From: Chrysoperla carnea
Lineage: Eukaryota; Arthropoda; Insecta; Neuroptera; Chrysopidae
Assembly (NCBI RefSeq): GCF_905475395.1
Contig: NC_058341.1
Span: forward strand, 60,085,501-60,149,500
DNA length: 64,000 nucleotides
Direction of reading: 5' to 3'
Shown here: positions 51,501-63,741 of the stretch, in pieces
Layout: every line of letters begins with the position of its first letter
How positions within the stretch are numbered: the first letter of the stretch is position 1
Notes under the pieces: model-generated
What the model saw: the letters and a program-made list of their open reading frames with translations, nothing else
Database searches by the model: none
Told to the model about the DNA's origin: nothing
Translations under genes and position numbers: made by a program

Positions 51501-51688
51501 TCCTTCTTCTGGTATATGTAATTCTAGCTCTTCAAAACTATTGAAAAATTCAGAATTATGAGTGAATTAATTTTAAAAAAACGCTTAAAATTATTTGTAA
51601 ATATTTGCCTTTCTAATAATTCTTCATATTTTTTATTTTGTGAATCATTTATCGATGCATTTATATCCGATATACTGTCTACATTCAT
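45507..51688 (-). CDS. VPS4-like AAA ATPase
   Basis: An ATP-driven hexameric remodelling enzyme; VPS4 itself disassembles ESCRT-III filaments on membranes. Minus-strand exons are 51688-51609, 51537-51405, 49746-49506, 48131-47978, 47285-47166, 46545-46402 and 45891-45507, in phase (1257 nt, 418 residues plus stop). Residues 131-151 carry the VPS4-type VGLIEVKQVLKEALVYPIKF block. Walker A GPPGTGKT is at 164-171, pore-loop KY at 196-197 (VPS4 usually has KW), GESEK at 199-203, Walker B VVLIDEID at 220-227, sensor Asn267, and arginine fingers Arg278/Arg279. The end (ITFLDFLNALHNIPRTVSD) matches the VPS4 C-terminal helix. The first 130 residues do not obviously form an MIT domain, so this is a divergent paralogue or a related meiotic-clade AAA protein. 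Intron 1 is only 71 bases and uses a GC donor (AAAG|GCAAAT). Confidence 0.88.
47341..47893. repeat. Foldback element in an intron of the VPS4-like gene
   Basis: Outer arms CATGCTGAAATTGTTCGGGT and a partner ending AAAAATTTCAGCATG fold back over about 230 bp each, with gaps. The inner part is nearly perfect (TTCGAAGTGAATTACATAAA, ATGCCGTACAGAAA). The spacer of about 60 bases at 47580-47640 is short. It is more diverged in the outer part than the two foldbacks in wit. Confidence 0.75.
48205..48850 (+). repeat. Dispersed repeat family A, copy 2
   Basis: A near full-length copy in the intron between the third and fourth exons of the VPS4-like gene, on the antisense strand of that gene. It carries an extra insertion of about 70 bases near 48690-48800 compared with the copy at 55990. 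Confidence 0.75.
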
Positions 51689-52510
51689 TTTTCTTTTAAT
51701 ACTAACGAAAACTTTTGTTTATTTTCAGTGACTTAATCTATTTTTGGATTTTATTACAAAGAAACTCCCTCTAATAAGTTTAATGATTTTATAAAAATAT
51801 TTTTTATTTTGACCTCAAATGCACTTTATCAGTAAAAATTTGTTTAGTTAAATTTATTCATATTAACAATTATATTTTGCGTATTTAATTGTTTAATTTA
51901 GAACAGAATTGAATTCTTTTGTTGGTAAATTACGATGAGTTGAAAAAGGATAGAAAGTGTACATGTTTACACAAAATATGTACCACGTAGAAATGTGAGA
52001 AATGAATCGTCACTCGTCAAATAAACAATACAAAATTTAATTATATAATTCTGTAATAAATCGGATAAATAATATAAATTACATAATTTTGAAATAATAA
52101 AAATAATAATAACATAAAATTGAGTAGGGGAGTTGAGACAACTAACTGTATGAGAATGAAATTTTTATAGCTATCGATTTTGATTTATTTAATTTCAAAG
52201 CTACAAAATCATTTTTTGAATTTATTTTAATAAACTTTTTATTTACTAATTTGTTAAATTTATTCTATGCGTAAACAAACTATGCGTCATTAGCAATTAT
52301 AGTCTATGGTCTACGATGTAATTACGATAAACGAGTCCGCGTTCGTTCGTAATATAATACTTTATAATAAATTTTGTGATCGGTGGAGTGCCCAAAATAT
52401 TGTATTGAATGCCATCAATGGTTTGCCATGCCTGGTATAGACCATTAAAATTCCACCATTATAGGGTATAGACCATTAAAAAGGTAGGTAGCGTGGGCTA
52501 TTTTTATTAG

Positions 52511-52790
52511 ATATTACCATATATGTAATATACTCCTATATGGGCAGTTGGTACGGGAAAGAATGTCCAAACATTACGGTGCCGACAATATTTGTTTTCT
52601 CTCTCGTTCGAGACATTTTATTTATACTGCGCATGCTTGAGAATTCTCTAAAATATGTATTACATGCGCAGAGCTGACAAATGCGATCGGAAGAGTGAGA
52701 GAACGATACACTATCTGTTTCACTTAGTCCGAACGCCTTCCACTTATAGGAACTGACCATATATGTTTACGTATTACATATATGGATATT
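52511..52790. repeat. MITE-like element with imperfect termini
   Basis: The left end ATATTACCATATATGTAATA, followed by TATATGGGCAGTTGG, is mirrored at the right by AACTGACCATATATG and TATTACATATATGGATAT. The interior has higher G+C, including two GCGCATG-type blocks. It is about 280 bp. The reading frame across it looks accidental. Confidence 0.55.
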
Positions 52791-55601
52791 ACATTCTACT
52801 TTTGAATAGTATTGCTGTAAATTACTGTTGCTTAGAGTAGCGGGCTGGTGTTGTGCATGGTATATGCATGAAGGAGGTGCAATCAGCCTCCGAAATTGAG
52901 GAGCTGATAAATGAAATTATCAGCGGAAAGGTGGTAAAACACATAAATGGTATCACAATGGGCTCTATAGCCTAAGTGTGTCCTTCGTGGACAGCCAATA
53001 TAACCTAAATTAACCTTATATACATCTATTTAGTTAACACATGCTGAAACGCAGTTTTAGCCTGCTGTCTTCGTTCTATTTGAAACCACCGATTGTTACA
53101 TTGCAAAATGTTTTTCCAGTAATTTGGAAGAAATTTCCTATTTACGAATAGGAAAGAAATCGTGAATAAGTTTCGATCGGAATGAATAGAAAATAAAAGC
53201 AAGGAAATCGAAATGCATATGTCACAATCGGAACCCAGTTCATTTTCTGGGCCCTACGGGATACAATATAAGTGCAATTAAATGAATTCGCTATGTGTAC
53301 AATACATAACCATGTATGTAAATTTACACTCACTTCAATAGTAGCCTTTTTCGCACTTTTATAATCATTAAATTTTAATTGAAATTTAATTTATTTAATA
53401 AAAATTACAAACATTTTACATTTTGGGAGAAAAACAATCATAAGTTCATACGTTTTTTAAATACTGGAAACTCCTCTACTTTGTTTATTCACAAACATGT
53501 TTACATAAACGTCTCATTATAAAATATTCAATCATAGTTTATGAATACGCTCTGCAGAAAACATTACAAACCGGAGAATTCAACATGGTGGCCTTATAAT
53601 TTTTTTAACGTGTGGGTTGTATTATAGTGCACTGAGATCTTTTCAAAAGTTAAATTCTTTTCATTTAGGCGTACAAACTGGGTCACACCCTAATTATAAA
53701 ATTTTAATAAGTGTTAATTTATCTGTTATGTGTTAATTTTTTTTACTAATGTTTTTTTTTTAAATAATTTTATCGACTTAAAAAGAGGTAAGTCAGTTTG
53801 TGTTATCATTTGTTGTAGTGAATTATGCTTTTGACATTTCACATATAAATGTGCATGAGTTCATGTAAATTCTTATGCATTCCAAAAATATCAATTATAA
53901 TTAATTTTTATATACTTTTTTAATGCATTGCACTTATCTTAATTATTAAATTACTGTAATTATTTCTTATCAGAATGACACATATATATTATGCCTGATT
54001 GATATAAGTCAAATTTGCATATTTTTGTAGTTTTTTATTTCATATTTTGGTGTAGAAATCAAACATTTGACCCCTGTAATTAAATGTACCTCATCGATTA
54101 TACCCGATTACATAAACATTTCAAAACATGTCTAGTATTGTATTCAACGTGTTTAGTTATTAAATTTTTTTTATAAGCTAATAAACACATTCACTTTTTA
54201 TTGAAAATCAAAAATTTTTTTAAATGTATTTCAATTGTCCGGATATCAGATTTTTAATTTATGGTCATCGACGGAGGAAGACCGGGCAGTATAATTTTTT
54301 TTAATACAATTTTATTCAGTTCATGTTTGAATGAAAAATTATAAATTGTAAACTTTAACGATGCGAATCGAGTAATTTTTTTTGAAACCATAAAAGCATG
54401 TGAATTCTAGAATTTTATTTGAATTTTGTGTGATTTTCGAAATTTAATCAATAAAGAAATCAATTTGTTTCAATTATGCGAGTTGAAGAAAAATCAATGC
54501 ATGTTTATTCTAGAATTCAATTTTGATTTTTACAATGAAACAATTTAAAGATCGATTTAGTATAAAATTTTATATCTAGTAAAAACAATTGTGATTTCTT
54601 GACCAGGATGATGTCGATTGATTAAGGAGATTAATATCAATATTATTTTTATTTGTTAATTTTAAGAGACTCATTTTTGTGATTTAAGTTAAGAGAGTCT
54701 TTGACTTCGAAGTCAACTATTTTTCAGTTGCTATTAGGCTTGAAATATGTTGACCTAGTTTTAATTATACTCAATTAACATACTAGAAAAAATATAAAAT
54801 AATTTTTGCCCTTTTTTTGCGTAAATAAATAAAAAATTCGATGCTTTATTTTTAATGTTTTTGTGTAGATATAGGCAAGTAACATAACTTTCTAGTTATG
54901 GTTGTTGTCATCATAGAGATATTATCTCTATGGTTGTCATCAAATAACTCTTTTTAATACATTTTACAATTTTTTTGCATATGAAATCCTAGACGATTAT
55001 AAAGGTCGGTGTAAATTATTATGACCGGATGTTTATGGCATTATTTTAGTACCCTTTGCATTTAGAAGATTTTATACCTTTTCGTTTCATCTATATAACT
55101 ATTCAAGTATTTACATAATTTAATGAATAAATGATCTACTGGAATTATTTTGATTCTTCGATAGCTTTAATAATTTGTAAAGAAGCATCGTAATTGTCAA
55201 AAAATTACCTAGTCAATAGGCCTTTTCATCATGTCATAAGCGCAAGTGCAGAGTTTATTTTTTCGTACTGACAGCAATAAGTAGGACTAAAATAGAAGAT
55301 ATTTGTTATTCATTTTATCACATTGCTTATAAATCATTTAGTACGAAACAAATGTGAATCGTGATTTTAAAATGAAAAGCCCTATTGCAACACGTTACAG
55401 GAAATTAATAAGTGGAAAAGATAGGGATAAATGAGAGGAATTCGATTTAAAAAGTTCGTATAGCTAGGAACTTCCGGAAAGGATCTATAATCATGGAAAT
55501 CGGGACAAAATTAATTTATCCCTTTGAATAGCGCGGAAAGAAAATTTTAATTTGGCTATGGGTTTTACTTAATGAAGGGTAGGGGTGAAGAAAATTTATA
55601 T

Positions 55602-55745
55602 TTATGCCATGTATATGAAATATACCAAGGTATATTAAGTTTAGTTCCAAGTTTGTAACGCTTAAAAATATTTATGCTATGAACAAAATTTTGGTTATAG
55701 CTGTTCATAAAATTACCTAATTAGTGCATTTCCGGTTGTCTCTCT
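55602..55745 (+). repeat. Dispersed repeat family A, truncated copy 3
   Basis: Only the first quarter of the family is present, ending at TTTCCGGTTGTCTCTCTG, where family E sequence (55745-55985) takes over. Copy 4 begins immediately after. This suggests that E inserted into A or that the two families travel together. Confidence 0.7.
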
Positions 55746-55989
55746 GATGAACCGATTTGGATTTTTTTTGTTTCGTTTGAAAGTTAATTTAATGAGGACT
55801 GTTCTTAGTTATGTTTCAAGTGCGAGTTTAGGGTTCCGTACCCAATAAAGCTGAAAAAGGGTGATGATCTTTAAAATCGGTTCAGTTTGGAGAATGCATT
55901 AAGGAAAAAAGTAATTTGATGGAGAGTGTTCTCAGTTACGTTTCTAATGTGAGTTTAGAGTTCTGTACCCAAAAAAGGTGTCGGGAGTT

Positions 55990-56565
55990 TTTATAAAATG
56001 TGTATAAAATATACCAAGGTATACTAAGTTTAGTCCCAAGTTTGTAACGCTTAAAAATATTGATACTATGAATAAAATTTTGGTATAGGTGTTCATAGAA
56101 TCATTTTATTAGTCTATTTCCGGTTGTCTGTCTGTCTGTCTGTCTTCCGTCTGTCTGCCTGTCATTACGATAACTCAAAAACGAAAAGAGATATGAAGGT
56201 GAAATTTTTATAACGTGCTTAGGACGTAAAAAGTGAGGTCGAGTACGTAAATGAGCAACATAGGTCATTTAGGTCTTGGGACCCATCTTATAACCGTTAG
56301 AGATAGAACAAAAGTTTAAATGTAAAAAATGTTCTTTATAAAATAAACAACTTTTGTTTAAAACCTTTTTTGGTAAACATCACTGTTTATCCGGGAGAGC
56401 GCAAATTATGCGCAAATCGTATAGTATGCATTATATGGGAATATCAGTTATATATGTGTGACATGTATAGGTATATGTGTAATGTGATAGAGTAATCAAA
56501 AATTTCTATACAATGGTATTCCAACAATTAACTCAGCCAATTGTTTGTTTTCACTTGTTTAAATT
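55990..56565 (+). repeat. Dispersed repeat family A, copy 4
   Basis: A full-length copy with the (GTCT)n stretch near 56130-56160 and the usual CAATTGTTTGTTTTCACTTG end. It is a good reference copy for the family. Confidence 0.8.
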
Positions 56566-57006
56566 TTGTAAATTTCACTTGTTAATTATTAATTTATCGT
56601 AAACCGTACAGAGAATTGACTTGAAATGTATACAGAAGGCGTATTAAATACTCATTTCAGTTTTTTGGTAATACTTTCGTTTTGGTATCGAATCACCTTA
56701 ACACGAATGAATATGAGTGAGGTAACAATGACATTTAAAGAACAGTAATTTTAAGTTATTTATAGAATATAACAGATTGATTGATTATATGATATACACA
56801 TTTAGAATATAATTTTCTGTAAAGTTACCATGTTTCTAATCGAAACGTAATTATACATATCTAATATAATAGAAATATTTTATATGATTTGTGTGCAATT
56901 ACTATGCTAGTATAGTAAGTAGTTGTAGTTGCTTAGTACAGTTGTTTAATGTAACGGTGAGATATTATTTATACTCTATGGTACAATTATTTTGTCCACC
57001 ATCTAA

Positions 57007-57898
57007 TTATACAGAATGTTCGATTTACATCTAGGCATATAAATATCACGAGTATGACAGAGTACATGCGTTAAACAATGCATCTATTCGCACCGTGGGT
57101 GAGTTTTTTTGGAGGCGTTTCCATGGTAACGATACACTACCTAGAATTGTATAGATGCATATATAATTATTGTATGGATTGCATTTATCACTTACATTGA
57201 AAATTTAATATAATTGTCTCACAAATTTAAATAAATAATGATGATAATTAACATTTCAAAAATAATATTTGTGCAATTTGATTTCTTATTTTCACAATAT
57301 TTCATGCATTAAGTTTAATTAATTAGTGTTATACAATCATTTTAATTTGACATTTTCCATAACATTCTTTAATGCCAAAATTTTTCACTGGAAGCGCTAG
57401 CTTCGATTTTATTGTCCCTACCATGAATACGCACACAACGAATAAGTAAGAGGTATTATTGGATTTTAATGCTAAGAAAGACTCTATCTAGCGATAGAAC
57501 AAAGAACTATTGTCAGAACGCCTTATTATAGCACAGCACATTAAAATGTATAATAAAGCATATTTCTCCTACCTCTTTTATCATTGAAATAATCAGCTGA
57601 TTGTAACGAGAATGGTTTAAAATTTTTTTACTCGTGGCGCTGACATCTTAGCGTTAAAATCCAATAGGTGTTACATGAAATTGCAAAAGTGACTTGTATC
57701 GTGGCTTATCTGGTGTAATTCATCTATTCTACTTCAAGAAAACTTCCACTCTCCAAGCGTCTTACAACTATCTCAACGCATATCGAAGCTTCAACACATA
57801 TATATAATACCTCTCACTTAAATGCATTGCTTAACGCATGTATTCTGTCATACTCGTGATATTTATATGCTTAGATGTAAATCGAACATTCTGTATAA
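57007..57898. mobile_element. 890-bp element with about 77-bp inverted termini
   Basis: The left terminus 57007-57083 starts TTATACAGAATGTTCGATTT, and 57822-57898 is its inverted partner with few mismatches. Both include the block CATATAAATATCACGAGTATG. The interior contains a family D copy (57090-57440) and a smaller nested element. It has no transposase. A TATACAG-type tip is common in insect non-autonomous elements, but I cannot name the superfamily. Confidence 0.75.
57459..57665. mobile_element. Small nested TIR element
   Basis: The termini TTGGATTTTAATGCTAAG and CTTAGCGTTAAAATCCAA differ by one base. The flanks AGGTATTA and AGGTGTTA look like a diverged 8-bp duplication, with one extra T on the right. 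It sits inside the 57007-57898 element, so it arrived later. hAT-like by duplication length only. Confidence 0.55.
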
Positions 57899-58310
57899 CC
57901 CTTGTATATATGAAATATATATCAAGGTATACTAATTTTAGTCCCAGGTTTGTAACGCTTATAAATATTGATGATATAAACTAAATTTTGGTACAGGGGT
58001 TCATAAAATTACTTAATTAGTTCATTTTCAGTTGCCCGTCCGTCCGTGAACAAGATAACTCAAAAACGAAAAGAAATATCATGTTGAAATTTTATAGCAT
58101 GCTAAGGACGTAAAAAGTGAGGCTAAGTTCGTAAATGAGCAACATAGGTCAATTGGGTCTTGGGTCCGTAGGACCCATCTTGTAAACCGTTAGAGATAGA
58201 ACAAAAGTTTAAATGTACAAAATGTTCCTTATAAAAATATAAACAATTTCTGTTTGAAACATTTTATCGTAAACATCACTGTTCAGCCGCGAGGGCACAA
58301 ATTAGGTCAA
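57899..58310 (+). repeat. Dispersed repeat family A, copy 5 (3' truncated)
   Basis: Starts directly at the right edge of the 57007-57898 element and stops after the GTAAACATCACTGTTCAGCC block. It lacks the usual terminal 200 bases. Confidence 0.7.
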
Positions 58311-58942
58311 AACTTTGGTGGTCATTTTCTCCAAAACTATAAAAGATAGGGACTTAAAAATTTACAAGTAGCTTCAACTAGTGGTCTTGTAAAACATTAT
58401 CGAAAGACAACAAAAATTATAGAAAATACCTAACTCGTCTATTACTCTCCTACAAAAATTAACTCGTCTAATTTATAAAAAAATAATGCACTGACATTAA
58501 AAACTTTTTGTATTCAATACTTTCAATAGTTATCGAAGTTTTGAGTAAATCATGAGAATAATCGATTTTTATGAAGAACGCCTATTTTGTAGTATACAAT
58601 AAACTTCATCTAAATTCCATACTTAAAATCCTTTACCTCCGATTATGATAAAATTTGGTGTAGTGCCACTACTTTTCATACAAAACAACTCATATCAAAC
58701 TCATACGTAATATCAATTCATGGGTGTAAAAACAAAAACCCCTCCAAAGTATGCCCATATGAATTGATTTGTATAAAAAACAGTGCCACAACACCAATTT
58801 TTATCAAAATCACGCTATCCGCTCTAAAGTTATGGAAGAAAAACTATTTCAAAATTGCAACTTCAAGAGCGTATAGCAACAAAACGGAGCAACTTTTACT
58901 GGAACATGTTTAGCTAAATCGATTTATTTTGAGCTAAGCTAT

Positions 58943-59130
58943 ATGTGGTATAGCGTTGTAAAGAAATTTTACGAACACTGCATAAATAACTTAAATAACG
59001 TCCGACACATACACAACGCAATAAACCAGAATGACGAGTTGGTCAGATGGGCTCGCGGTCTTGCTCGATGGACCGATCTATCTATGTGTGGACATGCCAA
59101 GATTGTGGTCTACCAAGTGAATGCTTTACT
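58943..59130 (+). other. Possible lone exon or coding relic
   Basis: A local island of higher G+C with an ATG at 59047 whose frame reads MGSRSCSMDRSIYVWTCQDC and then GLPSECFTHH, including a CxxC pair. GTGAAT at 59119-59124 could serve as a splice donor. No homologue is recognised and no partner exon is in view. It may be a first exon of a gene beyond the right edge, a pseudo-exon, or chance. Confidence 0.2.
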
Positions 59131-59282
59131 CACCATGATTTTTTTTTTAATGTTCTTTTTTCGCTTAGAAAAACTAAATATTTTCCTAGAGAGACAATTA
59201 ATGAATACCAACTGGTATTATTTTTTCATACCACATAACACTACAAACCAACATTATTGAAGCGAATATGAATGAGAGACTG

Positions 59283-59304
59283 TGACTGACTGACTGACTG
59301 ACTG
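59283..59304. repeat. (GACT)n microsatellite
   Basis: A short uninterrupted run of about five GACT units. Confidence 0.9.
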
Positions 59305-60026
59305 AGCAGTTAGCTCTCATGATTATGATATATACAACGTACACATATTCACTCATACCATATTATGAGTAGTGGTTTGTGTAGGAGCTACAGCTTATGT
59401 TTTTTTTTTAAAACTAGCTGATTTAAAGTTATAGCTGTGTAGAGCTATTTTTTTTTCCAAGTGTTTATTTTACAAAGCTCTTCGCGAAAGAAAAAAAATT
59501 AAGTTTACATCAGTTTTAAATTAAATCCTTATCACAATCCAGTTCTTAAAAAAATAAAAATTAATAATTGTTTTAAATAAATTAAAGTGAACTACTTAAA
59601 TAAAATCGTGTAGTTACTGTAATAAAATTAAACCATGTGTTCATTTATTGTAAGTTCAATTAACTTTTTTCGATTTAAATTAAAAAAAAAAATTATTTTT
59701 GAATGTGGGTTTCAGTTTTTATGTGTTAGTTAATGATTGATTTGTGTGTAACGTCTGATGTATGTTTGTTTTAGTGTTTTAGAATGTTTAGGATGAAGTG
59801 AAGAGGGTGTGTGAATGATTTATTTTCATTTTTTTTTTTAAATAATATCCATTATTGGTGTTCAATGTTTTTGTTTAAAAGCCGGTCTAGACCACGTTGA
59901 ATAACAATTAAATTATTATAGACAGTCTATTGAGTCTATCAATGAACCAATGATAAAACTCGAATAATCGGTAGAAGAAAAAATTCTAAAAAAGATAGTT
60001 TTTTGTGCATCTTTCCAGAACATATT

Positions 60027-60597
60027 CTAAAACAAGTGAAAACAAACTATTGACTGAGTTAATTGCTGAAATACCATGTATAGACAGTGTAGATTGCTCT
60101 GTCACATTACACATACATACATGTCATACATATATAACTGATATTTCCATATAATACATACTATACAATTTGCGCATAATTTGTGCTCTCACGGGTAAAC
60201 AGTGATGTTTACGAAAAAATGTTTTAAACAAAAATTGTTTATTTTTTTATAACGAACATTTTTTACATTTAAACTTTTGTTCTATATCTAACGGTTTACA
60301 AGACTCAATTGACCTATGTTGCTCATTTACGAGCTCGACCTCACTTTTTACGTCCTTAGCACACTATAAAAATTTTATCTTGATATATCTTCGTTTTTGA
60401 GTCATCGTAATGGCAGACGGACAGACAGACGACAGACAGACAGACAGACAGACAAACAACCGAAAATGGGCTAATTAGGTGATTCTATGAACACCTATAC
60501 CAAAATTTTGTTCATAGCATCAATATTTTTAAACGTCATAAACTTGGGTCTAAACTTAGTATACCTTGATATATATTACATATATACATGGTATAAA
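60027..60597 (-). repeat. Dispersed repeat family A, copy 6
   Basis: A full-length copy in reverse orientation, with the microsatellite appearing as (AGAC)n near 60416-60455 and the family start at TATACATGGTATA. Confidence 0.8.
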
Positions 60598-62134
60598 AAG
60601 ACATGAAAATGTGATTTCACCTCCGTTGTAGGTAAAAAGCAACTGATGGTCTATGGTTTATACCGATATGACATCACATCAGGACTTGCCCGCGTTTTTG
60701 GTCACGTGATATGCAGTTTAAAAATTACAATTTTTAATTTTAATATTATAAAAGAAAAATGTGTTTTTTTTTGACTCGAAATCAGAATATTTAAGTATTT
60801 TTTTAAATTAATTTTAACTTTTTTCAAATTTCATAATTTACTTTCACTACCGATAGTACCAGCTATTCGGATCGACCAAGAAATTTCATGTTTTTGACAA
60901 AATACAAAAACTAATTTTAATAAAAATTATCTGACAATAAGAAAAATTAAATGAGTGGGAAATATGACTGTAGTGATAGAACTCTGCCACTCCGGAGTAT
61001 TTTTTAAATTAACCGCTAAAATGATTTAAGGTTTATGAATTGTTAGAGAATGCCGTATTTAGTTGAAAATAATACTATTTTGAAGAATTCTTTGCAGCGT
61101 TTTGTATTGTAAACATAATTTATAATTGCCGTCAAATAAAATAGGTTTTACTGTACATATTTTATCATTTGATACGGTTTAGTGTTATTTTTAATTTTTT
61201 TTTTATCGCCATCCAGTGTGTATATTGTGTGTTGTATGGACACTGAAGGGTGAATGTCAAGGTATGACTGAACTGTCATGGCTATTATAATAAGTATTTG
61301 TTTTTATTTTTTGCAAAACAATATAAAATTATAATTTTTTTCTTCATACTGTTTGAATGAAAAGAACTTTTGTTGCGAAACCACACCATACAAATACAGA
61401 AAAAAGAATCTACTTCTTTTTTTAGTCTGTTTGTTTATGATATTTACTTGACTTCCTTATACGTTCTTACCGGTAATAGAAGCAATGTAGATTAAAAAAC
61501 AAGTACCCTTCAAAATTCAATTTAGTTTTCTGCTATATTTGAAAAGTTGCTGGAAAATCATTTGCATAATCTTTTGTGTATATTCAAATCAGGTAAAAAT
61601 CTAGAGAAATTTATGATAGTAAAAGTGCATGAACAGGGCTCTGAAGAGAGTTGAGGCGGTGTGCAATATACATATTAGAAACATTTCATGAATCCAAAAT
61701 ACCCTGTTGCGATAATGAATAATTTTATTCGAAACTTTTACTGTATTTATTTTAACTACGCCCGTGACATAATAACTACTTTTCTCACTCAGTATGCGTG
61801 GGAAAAATACTTCATTGTTGCTCCAGTGCGGTAATGAATACGGTAGTGCCTGATGTCGAATTTTCCATATTATGCATAAAAATGTAAAATTAGACTTGAT
61901 ACCATGATAAAATTTAAAAGTGAAATTAAAATTGATTAACTTATAACGAAAATGTTATAAGCATTCAAAGATTGCTGCCCATCTCCTTTTATCAAAACAT
62001 AGTTTTATATGTATTTTATATGTATCTCTATGATGATATCGGACAATGACGTCACTAACCTAAATCTTCCTCTTTTTTTAGTTAGGAATTTATTTTATTT
62101 AATTTGGCTGTGCTACAAGACAAATTTTAAATAA

Positions 62135-62472
62135 AAACAAGTGAAAACAAACAATTGACTGGACATCTTTTACATTTAAACTTTTGTTCTATGTCTAACG
62201 GTTTACAAGATTTTTGAACTTGACCTCACTTTTGACGCCCTCAGTACGCTATAAAAACATCTTGATATCTCTTTTCGTTTTTGAGTAATCGTGATGACAG
62301 ACGGACAGACGACAGACAGACAGACAGACTGTGAGACAACCGGAAATGGACTAATTAGATGATTCTATGAACACCTACACCAAATTTTTTTCGTAGCATC
62401 AATATTTTTAAGCGTTACAAACTTGGGACTAAACTTAATATACTAAGTATATTTCATATATACATGGTATAT
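62135..62472 (-). repeat. Dispersed repeat family A, copy 7 (internal deletion)
   Basis: A reverse-orientation copy with both family ends but missing about 200 bases just inside the CAATTG-type end. It carries an (AGAC)n stretch near 62300-62330. Confidence 0.75.
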
Positions 62473-62492
62473 TAATCGTTTATTTTCATATT

Positions 62493-63741
62493 TTAGAGGC
62501 GTAGATAAACTTTTGTGATAACGCATTATTAAGGTACTTCTGCGATTGCCCATTTCATGCTATGCACTCGTAGTGCAAATTTCGTACGCGTACGTTAATA
62601 ATGCTGTTATCCCACAAGTATCGTAAATAAAAGTATTATGTTTCGACATTTTTGATACAATGTGCAATATAATGAGAATGAGATGAAAGATGTAACATCG
62701 TTAATTAATTTTTTTTTATTTACGTTTACTCAACTAAAACAATTAAAATATTTCATCCAATTTTATACGGTGTGGTGTGGTTGATGAGAACGATCATATA
62801 ATATTTTAAGTTTAAAATAAGATTTTAATTACATGACGCGACTGCCTTACTCAGCTCAGTATTCACACCAATTATTAATTAGCTTTCTATTCCTTATTTA
62901 AATTAAAATATAAAAAAAAAACATCTGTTAGATAATTTTAAACATTAACTAGACGTGTATATGATCTTTAAAAGTCAAGTCAATAACTAAACCAGTGTCT
63001 GATTATCAGTAACTTCTTTTATTATTCATTGTCAATTTTAATCAAATTTATTTAATACATCTTTGCTTACGATAAATATATATTTATAATTATTCAAAAT
63101 TTATTTTATAAACATAATCTGGCAGTTACCAACAGTTTGGTGTCGATCGAACTTTGTATATTTAATTCTACTATTTAATTAATTAAATCGTAACCTTGGA
63201 ACATGGAACACACAATCCAATTTTTCGGGGTATATTATATCGAAACTTTGGAAGGATTCATTATAGTTTCGAAATAAGGAGGGGTTAATTATAGTTTTTT
63301 ATTTTAAGAATTTTTTTTATTTAAGGCTACTATTAGTAAAACATTTCTAAAAATTTGGGAACACTTACTTTTGCTTCAAGAAAAAAACAAAAAATCAATA
63401 GCCATGATTCCTTCATGGTCAAAGTTATGGTCGAATTCAAAGTCACCATTAGATATATCTTTGTCTTAGTTTTTTTTTCATTCGTTATTTTCAAAAATTT
63501 AGGGGGGGGGCGGCTCGAAGACCGGGTATAATAAAGAGATTGATTCCACATGGAATTAAAAACTAACAAATAAAGATATAATAGTTATTAATGATACAAG
63601 TTGTGATAACAGCATTATTAACGTACGTCTGCGAAATTTTCTCAACGAGTGTGTAGCACAATTTTGACAATCGCAGAACTACGTTAATAATGCGTTATCG
63701 CACGTATATTGTACAAAACTTTATCTACGCCTCTAAAATAT
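62493..63741. mobile_element. 1.25-kb element with about 65-bp inverted termini
   Basis: The left terminus runs from ATATTTTAGAGGCGTAGATA to CTGCGATTG, and its partner at about 63671-63741 ends CTACGCCTCTAAAATAT. Subterminal blocks ACGTTAATAATGCTGTTATC (left) and GATAACAGCATTATTAACGT (right) form a second inverted pair, so each end is itself partly palindromic. There is no transposase ORF. A poly-G run of nine lies near 63503. Confidence 0.7.

Noticed and set aside
52536..52760. 74-codon minus-strand frame with several Cys
   Set aside because: It is contained within a MITE-like element with inverted ends, and its composition follows the repeat.
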